A model generated the notes under the pieces. It saw only the letters and a program-made list of their open reading frames with translations. It made no database searches and was not told the DNA's origin. From Ilumatobacteraceae bacterium (GTDB lineage: Bacteria; Actinomycetota; Acidimicrobiia; Acidimicrobiales; Ilumatobacteraceae): 10,818 nucleotides of DNA. Below, in pieces: positions 1 to 5,994 of the stretch. Each line of letters begins with the position of its first letter. The stretch's first letter is position 1. The stretch is taken from positions 1-10,818 of the forward strand of contig JAHRVJ010000225.1 in assembly GCA_019090765.1 (NCBI GenBank), in the 5' to 3' direction. The position numbers and the translations under genes are program-made.

Positions 1-833
1 ATTTCGGTGGTCCGCCAGTTTGCATCGTCGACGTAGCGACCACCCGTGCCGAACTCAACGTCGAAGCCCGATGGTGTCTTGCCGTAGAAGGACAACATGA
101 AGTCGTTGCCGTGGCGGCCAAGGCCCATCGACAGCGGAACATTGTTGTCGCGGAAGCGATCGAGGGCGTAGCCAACGTCGTCAACGGTCTCGACTTCGAT
201 CATGAAGTGAGCAACGCCGTTGATTCCGTGAGCGTCGCCCATGGCCAGGCTGTGGTGGCGAGGGTTGCAGTGGAGGAAGTCGATCTGGACATCGCCACCG
301 ACGACCATCATGTCGCTCTTCTTGAACCCGAGCAGATCCGTATAGAACTCCAGCGTCTCCTTATACGGTGCAGCGAGCAGGACTAGGTGACCCAACCCCA
401 TCTCACCGGTGACAAATCCAGAGACACCCTGCGGCGAGGCGAAAGGATCGTGATCGAATACGGCCGTGTGAGAGATCTCCACGACGTTGCCGGCGGGATC
501 TTTGCAGGTGACGAGCCCGCGTACTCCACGAGCAGCTGCAGCTTTGTCGTCGAGGGTCGTTACGGCGACACCCGCAGCTTCAAGGTCGGCCACAGTTGCC
601 GCTAGTTCCACAGCGTTAAGACACTCGAGTCCAAAATGGCGCAGGCCGGGCTCGTCCTCCTTGTGGATCGAGAACCGGTAAGACCGATCATCCATCCGTA
701 GGAACAGCGTGTCATCGCCCGCATCGGGCAACTTGGTTGTTTCTTGCAGGCCGAGGACATCGGTGGCGAATGTGCGCCACTCATCGAGGTCTGTCGCGTT
801 GAATCCGAGATAACTAACGCTGCTAACTGCCAT
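1..833 (-). CDS. Type I extradiol ring-cleavage dioxygenase (BphC/HsaC-like), 3' end cut off by window edge
   Basis: The first 277 residues of a two-domain vicinal-oxygen-chelate enzyme that opens a catechol ring next to its hydroxyls using Fe(II) and O2, as in biphenyl, steroid and other aromatic breakdown. The N-terminal half (about 1-125) is the non-catalytic repeat. The C-terminal half holds the iron ligands H149 (GLGHLVL), H209 (AHFMIEV) and E260 (FDVEFG), plus active-site H194 (CNPRHHS), H241 (GRHGNDFM) and Y250. These fall almost exactly on the known BphC positions (146, 210, 260; 195, 241, 250), so it should be active. Family members are about 290-300 residues, so only some 15-25 residues are missing beyond the left edge. 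The ATG at 833 is chosen because AAGGGAAG lies 5 bases upstream and the protein starts as family members do. The substrate cannot be told from sequence: similarity to BphC looks general, not specifically steroid-type HsaC. Confidence 0.93.
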   Translation of the reverse strand, partial: MAVSSVSYLGFNATDLDEWRTFATDVLGLQETTKLPDAGDDTLFLRMDDRSYRFSIHKEDEPGLRHFGLECLNAVELAATVADLEAAGVAVTTLDDKAAAARGVRGLVTCKDPAGNVVEISHTAVFDHDPFASPQGVSGFVTGEMGLGHLVLLAAPYKETLEFYTDLLGFKKSDMMVVGGDVQIDFLHCNPRHHSLAMGDAHGINGVAHFMIEVETVDDVGYALDRFRDNNVPLSMGLGRHGNDFMLSFYGKTPSGFDVEFGTGGRYVDDANWRTTE

Positions 834-838
834 AGATA

Positions 839-846
839 CTTCCCTT
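839..846 (-). promoter_or_regulatory. Ribosome binding site of the extradiol dioxygenase gene
   Basis: The minus strand reads AAGGGAAG five bases before the ATG at 833. It is a strong purine-rich Shine-Dalgarno sequence and fixes the start of the dioxygenase. Unlike most genes in this window, this one does not rely on overlap with an upstream gene for translation. Confidence 0.65.
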
Positions 847-854
847 GGGTTGAT

Positions 855-879
855 TGACAGGTCTGTCCGCGACCTGACA
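855..879. promoter_or_regulatory. Imperfect inverted repeat, candidate operator for the dioxygenase gene
   Basis: Two 9-base arms, tgacaggtc (855-863) and gacctgaca (871-879), are inverted repeats with one mismatch, separated by 7 bases. The dyad lies between the proposed -10 box and the ribosome binding site, near the expected transcription start, where repressors of the TetR, GntR or MarR type commonly bind. There is no T-run after it, so it does not look like a terminator. The regulator is unknown and no regulator gene is in the window. The operator role is inferred; the symmetry is directly visible. Confidence 0.4.
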
Positions 880-884
880 TCGGA

Positions 885-914
885 AATATAGTCCCCAAAC
901 CGGTAACGGATCAA
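885..914 (-). promoter_or_regulatory. Candidate sigma-70-type promoter for the dioxygenase gene
   Basis: On the minus strand TTGATC (909-914, four of six matches to TTGACA) and TATATT (885-890, five of six matches to TATAAT) are separated by 18 bases. A start about 7 bases downstream would fall near 878, at the edge of the 855-879 dyad. The 113-base gap 834-946 is the largest non-coding stretch in the window and is locally AT-richer than the flanking genes. It also holds the palindrome ccaattgg at 922-929, whose role is unclear. Matches of this quality can occur by chance. Confidence 0.35.
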
Positions 915-946
915 ACTATTTCCAATTGGGGCCGCAGAAATCGCAT

Positions 947-1939
947 TCAGCTGTGGACAAGGCCCGTGTCGACAACTTCAAAATCACTGCTAGACACAGA
1001 TTTGAGCTGATTCAGGTCGTCGTCGTCCCAACCGACACTGGGTGCCCCCTGGAAATACCAGTTCGAACCGTTGTCGGCCACAATCACGCCGTACCGTTGC
1101 ATCGCCTCAGCAATGACCCGTGCCTGCCCGGTCAGCTGTGAGATGTCGTAGTCCGATCTGAGTCGCAAACGAAGACCCATTGGGGGCAGATCAGGGTCGG
1201 TCGAGTTCGAAGCGAAGTGTGTCGCGGGCAATATGTACCCACGCTGCGTTTGGGAGAACGTGATCCGAATGGCGTGACGAATCTCGCCAGCCGCGACCTC
1301 CTCGTAGCGGACCAGCCCCGGGAAGATCGGGAGGCCAGCCGCATCGGCACTTGTCCAGCCGAGCGGCCGCAGGGCATTCGAGTGGAGGTCGAACCGAGCC
1401 CCCGAGTTGGCCTGCCAGCCAGCTCCTACCTGGCGACCGACGAACAACTCGAAAAGTTCGCAACTCCCTTGTTCGATAGCAATCACGTGCCGGTCGCCAC
1501 TGGTCACATCGGGGCCACCTTCGACCGGGGCGTTCAGGGGAATCGGGAAGGGTCCGGCGTCGCTCTCATTACCGTAGGCGGTGTAGGTGATCGACACCCG
1601 CGACGTTCCGGCCGGAACCACCACATACGGAATGCCATAGTTTGGGTTCTCACCGAAGTCGGCATGCAGGAAGTCGCCCCCGATGGATTGGATCTTCGCA
1701 ATGATCTGGCTGCTGCGGGAATGCAATGGAGCGGACGCGATCTCGGTATTCCACGCGTTGTTCGCCGGCAGCACAGGGCACCCCGCGATGCTCGGACCAT
1801 TGATCGCGTTGAGGCGCACGGCGGGTTCGCGAGCGACCGCTGGTTCATCAATCTGCTCGGGGGCCGCGACCGCCATGGTCACTAGGCCGCAGCCGAAAAG
1901 CAGCCCGCCGATCACCACGCCTCGACGAGCGCTATTCAC
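947..1939 (-). CDS. Conserved secreted protein of unknown function
   Basis: A 330-residue exported protein that I cannot assign to a named family. It starts with a Sec-type signal peptide: R5-R6, a hydrophobic core at about 8-22, and a likely cut after A23-V24-A25. The mature part is soluble, with no further membrane segments. Strong-looking blocks are CPVLPANNAWNTEI (54-67), HADFG (92-96), GIPYVVVP (102-109), GPFPIPLNAPVEGG (129-142), SGDRHV (147-152), RPLGWTSADAAGLPI (191-205), IRHAIRIT (220-227), LPPMGLRLRLR (251-261) and YGVIVADNGSNWYFQGAP (283-300). I recall similar uncharacterised bacterial proteins sharing these blocks. C54 and C160 could form a disulfide. The GTG start at 1939 overlaps the stop of the PAP2 gene by four bases (GTGA), so translation is probably coupled, and a start there places the signal peptide exactly at the N-terminus. 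Longer in-frame readings into the PAP2 gene give no sensible N-terminus. Confidence 0.85.
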   Translation of the reverse strand: MNSARRGVVIGGLLFGCGLVTMAVAAPEQIDEPAVAREPAVRLNAINGPSIAGCPVLPANNAWNTEIASAPLHSRSSQIIAKIQSIGGDFLHADFGENPNYGIPYVVVPAGTSRVSITYTAYGNESDAGPFPIPLNAPVEGGPDVTSGDRHVIAIEQGSCELFELFVGRQVGAGWQANSGARFDLHSNALRPLGWTSADAAGLPIFPGLVRYEEVAAGEIRHAIRITFSQTQRGYILPATHFASNSTDPDLPPMGLRLRLRSDYDISQLTGQARVIAEAMQRYGVIVADNGSNWYFQGAPSVGWDDDDLNQLKSVSSSDFEVVDTGLVHS

Positions 1940-2787
1940 CGCGCACCTTCTAGTGGTGTGCCCACGGCGTCCTCTTCGGAATAGGCCAACGCCGACCTGC
2001 GACGGTACGTCGCCACCAAGCGTCGACCGACGGTGTCGATCTGCAGCGAGATTCCGAGGAGGGCAATCGCGACTATTCCGTCGAGCCACCAGTGATGACC
2101 AGTCGCGGCCACTACGAACAAAGTGAGCACGAGGTGCACCCAAATCCAATAGCGCCACCTGCTAGTGCTCGCCGCGAGAACCCCAAACGTGACCACCGCG
2201 GCCCAAGCAACATGGAGTGAGGGCATTGCCGCGAACTGGCCAGACACTCCCGTACCGACAGGTCCGTAAACCGACATGCCGTACTCGGCAGACAGGTCGA
2301 CGTAGCCGAGGTCCGTGAGGAAGCGCGGCGGCGCGACCTTGACGAACCGGATGAATAGGGAGAAGGCCGTGAGGATCGCAAGCGCGTTGCGCCAATGCGG
2401 GTAGACGTCGCGGTGCCGGGCGAATAGCCATATCAGAAAGATGATCAACGCCGGGACGTGAACAACCGCGTAATAGGCGGCGGAGAATCGGCCGATCTGT
2501 TCATGGGTCAATGCGAACTCTTGCATCGACAGTTCGGTTGGCAGATGCAGGAAGTCTTGGACGCGCACGATTGAGCGAGCCCGCTCAACAGCGCCTTCAC
2601 TCTGAGTCAGCGGCAGCTTCTTCGCCATCCGCCAGATCGAATAGAGCGACGCCACAAACGCAAACTCGCGCGCTGCGGGAAGCATGACGTCGCCGAGCAG
2701 AGTGGGCCGTGAACGCCGAAGCACGAGCACGACAAGAGCCGAGATCGTCGCTGCGATCGCAGCTTGAGTCCAGGTTGGCCACTTCAC
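1936..2787 (-). CDS. PAP2-superfamily integral membrane lipid phosphatase/phosphotransferase
   Basis: A 283-residue polytopic membrane protein with the three-part PAP2 active site: APPRF at 152-156 (degenerate first motif, R155), PSLH at 189-192 (S190, H192) and GHHWWLD at 230-236 (H231/H232, D236). The PPR-type first motif and layout resemble the PAP2_3 (Aur1/Ipt1-like inositol-phosphotransferase) branch rather than classic PgpB, so it may transfer or remove a phosphate headgroup on an envelope lipid; the substrate is unknown. Hydrophobic segments lie at about 9-23, 101-124, 133-150, 193-206, 213-229 and 237-249, with a basic, acidic-ended cytoplasmic tail. The start is a GTG with GAGG only 4 bases upstream, so translation may be modest. 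It lies 37 bases after nuoN in the same direction without a convincing terminator, and overlaps the following secreted-protein gene by four bases. The family is clear; the reaction is not. Confidence 0.9.
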   Translation of the reverse strand: MKWPTWTQAAIAATISALVVLVLRRSRPTLLGDVMLPAAREFAFVASLYSIWRMAKKLPLTQSEGAVERARSIVRVQDFLHLPTELSMQEFALTHEQIGRFSAAYYAVVHVPALIIFLIWLFARHRDVYPHWRNALAILTAFSLFIRFVKVAPPRFLTDLGYVDLSAEYGMSVYGPVGTGVSGQFAAMPSLHVAWAAVVTFGVLAASTSRWRYWIWVHLVLTLFVVAATGHHWWLDGIVAIALLGISLQIDTVGRRLVATYRRRSALAYSEEDAVGTPLEGAR

Positions 2788-2824
2788 CTGGCCTCAGCCT
2801 GCCACGAAATGACCCGCACGGGTG

Positions 2825-4339
2825 TTAGCGGGCGTAAGCAGTGACGGTGTCGGCGGCGTCGATGAGCCAGCCGGGGAAGACCCCGACCAACAGCGTGAAG
2901 ATCGCTGCCGCGAAAACCGTGAGGCCAGCGAAGAATGGCACGACGATTCTTGGAGCATCGTCGGCTGGGTCGGCGAACCACATGCTGACCATGATCTTCA
3001 GGTAAACGAATGCGGCCACCACTGCCACGACCATGGCGATAATCGCGATGGCATAGCTGTGCTCGTCGGCTGCCGCCTGGATTACCCCGAACTTGGCGAT
3101 GAATCCGCTGGTAAACGGCACGCCGGCTTGAGCCAACAAGAACACCGTCATCCCAATCGCGAGCATCGGGCGACGGGTGGCCAAACCCTTGAAGGCATCG
3201 AGGCTCGCGTCACCACCCGAGTCGCGCTGCACGATGGCGACAACGGCGAACGAGCCGATCACAAGTACGGAATACAACAATAGATACATCACTACGGCGG
3301 GCAGTCCTGAGCCGGGGTTCGCTTCGCCAGCGCGATGAGCTGCCGCCTCGACACCGACCAGAATGAACCCGGCATGGCTGATTGACGAATACGCCAGCAT
3401 CCGCTTGACGTTGTTCTGCACAATTGCGAGGAACGAACCAACTAGTAGTGAGAGCAAAGCGAGCACCCAAATAATCGGACGCCAATCGTCACGGTAGAAC
3501 GGCAATGCAATGACCAATACCCGCAGCATCGCGGCGAAGGCCGCAGCCTTGCCGACCGACGCCATGAACGCGGTGACCGGTGTTGGCGATCCCTGATAAA
3601 CATCGGGCGCCCACACATGGAACGGTGCTGCTGCCACCTTGAAACCGAGGCCGACTAGCAGCAGGGCGATGCCCGCGAGGGCAAGGGAATCGGCGTGGAA
3701 GACGTCAACCGACGAGTGCAGCACCGCGACCATCTCGGAAATGTTGGTGGTGCCGGTGGCGCCGTAGATCAAGGCGATGCCATAGAGGAAGAAAGCCGAA
3801 GCGAACCCACCGAGCACGAAGTACTTGATGCCTGCCTCGGCGCTCTCGCCGCTGCGGCGATTGCTGGCCGCGAGGACGTACAGCGCCAAAGAGAGCGTCT
3901 CAAGGCCGAGGAACAGTACGATCAGGTCGTTCGCCGACGCCATCACGATCGCGCCGATTGCCGCGGCCATATAGAGGGAGTAGATCTCCGGACCGTCGTT
4001 GGGGGTGCCAGAAATAAAGTCACTGGTGAGTAGCGAGACCAGTAAGAGCGCAGCACAAATTGTGATCGTCAGGAACATCGACAACGTGTCGAACGCAATC
4101 GCCCCGCCAACCAGAGTTGTCGGTTCGCTATCGGTGATGTCATCCCACTGGAACATCGCCAGCCCGCCCGCGGCGGCCGCGACGACGGCCGAATACGTGG
4201 CATACATGCCCTTGGGCCACTGCGGGGTGAGTGCCCCAATGAGCATTAGGGAAAGTGCCCCACCCAGCAGGGTGAGCATCGGCGACAGTGCAAACCAGCC
4301 GACTTCGGGGCCGACGAAGGTGTCAACTTGGGCCAACAT
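2825..4339 (-). CDS. nuoN: NADH-quinone oxidoreductase subunit N
   Basis: Antiporter-like, proton-pumping membrane subunit of complex I, placed next to the NuoA/J/K side of the membrane arm in known structures. The 504 residues form about 14 membrane helices. The charged residues of the proton channel are visible: E147 (LGLETLSLALY) in TM5, K234 (GLGFKVAAAPFHVWAPDVY) in TM7, K264 (SVGKAAA) in TM8 and K416 (FIAKFGV) in TM12. The last is lysine, as is typical for NuoN, where NuoM has glutamate. The length is normal. The ATG at 4339 shares one base with the nuoM stop (TGATG), and GAGGG at 4346-4350 lies 6 bases upstream. It is the last nuo gene, as in the standard order; the PAP2 gene follows after 37 bases. 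Confidence 0.97.
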   Translation of the reverse strand: MLAQVDTFVGPEVGWFALSPMLTLLGGALSLMLIGALTPQWPKGMYATYSAVVAAAAGGLAMFQWDDITDSEPTTLVGGAIAFDTLSMFLTITICAALLLVSLLTSDFISGTPNDGPEIYSLYMAAAIGAIVMASANDLIVLFLGLETLSLALYVLAASNRRSGESAEAGIKYFVLGGFASAFFLYGIALIYGATGTTNISEMVAVLHSSVDVFHADSLALAGIALLLVGLGFKVAAAPFHVWAPDVYQGSPTPVTAFMASVGKAAAFAAMLRVLVIALPFYRDDWRPIIWVLALLSLLVGSFLAIVQNNVKRMLAYSSISHAGFILVGVEAAAHRAGEANPGSGLPAVVMYLLLYSVLVIGSFAVVAIVQRDSGGDASLDAFKGLATRRPMLAIGMTVFLLAQAGVPFTSGFIAKFGVIQAAADEHSYAIAIIAMVVAVVAAFVYLKIMVSMWFADPADDAPRIVVPFFAGLTVFAAAIFTLLVGVFPGWLIDAADTVTAYAR

Positions 4340-5994
4340 CAGTCGCCCTCACCCTCGTGGCCATCGTCGCCGTCGTCTTCGTCACCCTCATGTTCGGTGT
4401 CGTTGTCTTCGCCTTCTTCGCCGTGGTCGCCTTCTTCACCATGATCGATAACTACCCCGATTTGAATCGTCGGCTCAGGTTCGACGTAGTCGGTGTGCGC
4501 CTCAACATGGGTGATCAGGACGTCAATCGTCGGCTCGATCCGATCGAGCACCGGCTTGGGATACACACCCATAAAGACGATGACGCCAATGAAGGGCAGC
4601 AAGACCATGCCTTCCTTCAGCGATAGCTCACGGAACTTCTTGTTCTCCTCGTCGGGTTCGCCGTGGAACACCCGCTGGTATGCCCAGAGCAGGTACAGCG
4701 CCGCCAAGATCACACCGGCAGCCGCAACAACGGTCCACCAGCGAGCGGTGAGGAACGAGCCGGTGAGAATCAGGAACTCGCCGACGAACCCGTTGAGGCC
4801 GGGGACCCCGATCGACGAGAGCATCACAATCATGAAGCCCGCGGCGAAGATTGGCGCAACCTTCTGAATCCCGTTGAGTTCTGAAATTTTGCGGGTCTTG
4901 CGGCGTTCGTAAATCATGCCGACTAACAAGAACAACGCGCCCGTGGACACGCCGTGGTTGATCATTTGGATCGTGCTGCCCGACATCGACTGCGTCGTGA
5001 AGGCGAAGATGCCGAGCACGATGAAGCCCATGTGGGCCACCGATGAATATGCGACCAATCGTTTGAGGTCCATTTGCATCGTGGCCGCGATGGCGCCGTA
5101 AATGATGCCGATCACTGCGAGCGTGAGCCACAGCGGGCGACTCCAGAACGAAGCCTCGGGAAAGAGGTAGAGCCCGAACCGCAGGAATCCGTATGTGCCG
5201 AGTTTCAGCATTACGCCAGCGAGCACGACCGAGCCCGCCGTGGGGGCCTGGGTGTGAGCATCGGGAAGCCAAGTATGCAGTGGGAAGATCGGCACTTTGA
5301 CCGCGAACGCAATGGCGAACGCGAAGAACAGCCAGCGTCCTGTTGATGCCGCGAAGCTCGCTCCTTCGGCGATCTCTACGAGATCAAAGGTGGTCTTGCC
5401 GAGATCGTCGGCAGCGATTGCCACCGTGGCAACGATGCCGACCAGCATGAAAGCCGATCCGAGCATTGTGTACAAGAAGAACTTGGTCGCGGCGTAAACC
5501 CGGTTCTCATAGCCCCAGCCACCAATGAGGAAGTACATCGGAACCAGAACGATCTCGAAGAAGATGAAGAACACGAACAGGTCAAGGCTGAGGAAGCTGC
5601 CCATTACCCCGGCTTGCAGCATGAGCAGCCAAGCGAGGTATGGCCGTTCGTCATGATGCGGGTCGATGCCCGCAATGACCAACGGGAAGAGCACGCCGGT
5701 AAGAACGACAAGGAACAGGGAGATGCCGTCGACGCCGAGATGCCACGAGATACCCCAAGGCTCGATCCATTCGTGTTTGGAAACGAACTGAAACCCGGAG
5801 TCGCCCGTTTCGAAAGACGACATCAACCAGATCGTCATTGCGCCCGTCGCGGCTGACGAAAGTAGAGCCACCATTTTCGGTAGCTCGGGGCGCGACTTCG
5901 GCATCAGCGCGACAATCAGCGCGCCAACAATTGGCACAAGCACAATCGCAGTGAGGATCGGGAACGCGAGGGTGCCCGCTTCAGACGCCAACAT
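4339..5994 (-). CDS. nuoM: NADH-quinone oxidoreductase subunit M with acidic C-terminal tail
   Basis: Central antiporter-like proton-pumping subunit of complex I, 551 residues from the ATG at 5994. Key residues are E147 (FFEIVLVPMY) in TM5, K233 (FAVKVPIFPLHTWLPDAH) in TM7, K264 (VMLKLGTYGF) in TM8 and E406 (GFVGEFLIL) in TM12, the glutamate that marks NuoM. Membrane helices end near residue 480. The last 35 residues (517-551) consist only of D, E, G, H, N and T: 20 acidic, 9 Gly, 4 His. They begin with a duplicated DHGEEG, and common NuoM proteins end shortly after the last helix region. A GTG directly before the ATG (5997) would add one residue and overlap the nuoL stop by four bases. I prefer the ATG because GAGGG at 6003-6007 is then 8 bases away, rather than 5. 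Confidence 0.96.
   Translation of the reverse strand: MLASEAGTLAFPILTAIVLVPIVGALIVALMPKSRPELPKMVALLSSAATGAMTIWLMSSFETGDSGFQFVSKHEWIEPWGISWHLGVDGISLFLVVLTGVLFPLVIAGIDPHHDERPYLAWLLMLQAGVMGSFLSLDLFVFFIFFEIVLVPMYFLIGGWGYENRVYAATKFFLYTMLGSAFMLVGIVATVAIAADDLGKTTFDLVEIAEGASFAASTGRWLFFAFAIAFAVKVPIFPLHTWLPDAHTQAPTAGSVVLAGVMLKLGTYGFLRFGLYLFPEASFWSRPLWLTLAVIGIIYGAIAATMQMDLKRLVAYSSVAHMGFIVLGIFAFTTQSMSGSTIQMINHGVSTGALFLLVGMIYERRKTRKISELNGIQKVAPIFAAGFMIVMLSSIGVPGLNGFVGEFLILTGSFLTARWWTVVAAAGVILAALYLLWAYQRVFHGEPDEENKKFRELSLKEGMVLLPFIGVIVFMGVYPKPVLDRIEPTIDVLITHVEAHTDYVEPEPTIQIGVVIDHGEEGDHGEEGEDNDTEHEGDEDDGDDGHEGEGD
4346..4350 (-). promoter_or_regulatory. nuoN ribosome binding site embedded in the nuoM tail codons
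   Basis: The minus strand reads GAGGG six bases before the nuoN ATG. It is made by the Glu-Gly codons of the last residues of NuoM, so the acidic tail and the nuoN translation signal share bases. It supports the ATG at 4339, whose A is also the last base of the nuoM stop. Confidence 0.6.
4411..4446. repeat. Two 18-base tandem repeats inside nuoM
   Basis: Positions 4411-4428 and 4429-4446 match at 15 of 18 bases on the plus strand (gccttcttcgccgtggtc against gccttcttcaccatgatc). Each encodes DHGEEG on the minus strand, and the differences are silent. This looks like a small in-frame duplication that helped build the acidic tail of NuoM. Confidence 0.8.

Noticed and set aside
896..909. Possible KstR (steroid regulator) site around aaaccggtaac before the dioxygenase
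   Set aside because: The known pattern needs AAC and GTT halves two bases apart with outer T and A. Here the second half is GTA and the outer bases do not fit.
1217..1885. Open frame of 222 codons on the plus strand, antisense to the secreted protein
   Set aside because: The minus-strand gene has a signal peptide, patterned blocks and a coupled start; the plus-strand frame has no ribosome binding site or family features and looks like a shadow of the GC-rich gene.
1883..1891. Lipobox-like LFGC at residues 14-17 of the secreted protein
   Set aside because: Phe just before the Gly-Cys is atypical, and the residues after Cys17 continue the hydrophobic core up to a good AVA cleavage site, so a normal signal peptide fits better than a lipoprotein.
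1940..2158. Longer N-terminus for the secreted protein, extending into the PAP2 gene
   Set aside because: The added sequence is Arg-rich, overlaps the PAP2 C-terminus in another frame and would bury the signal peptide; the GTG at 1939 with GTGA overlap is far better.
2812..2823. Palindrome acccgcacgggt between nuoN and the PAP2 gene as a terminator
   Set aside because: The stem is at most 5 base pairs with a 2-base loop and there is no U-run behind it, so it is too weak to call.
2822..3283. Open frame of 153 codons on the plus strand, antisense to nuoN
   Set aside because: The His/Asp/Glu-rich composition is the reverse of conserved NuoN membrane helices; there is no start signal and no family resemblance.
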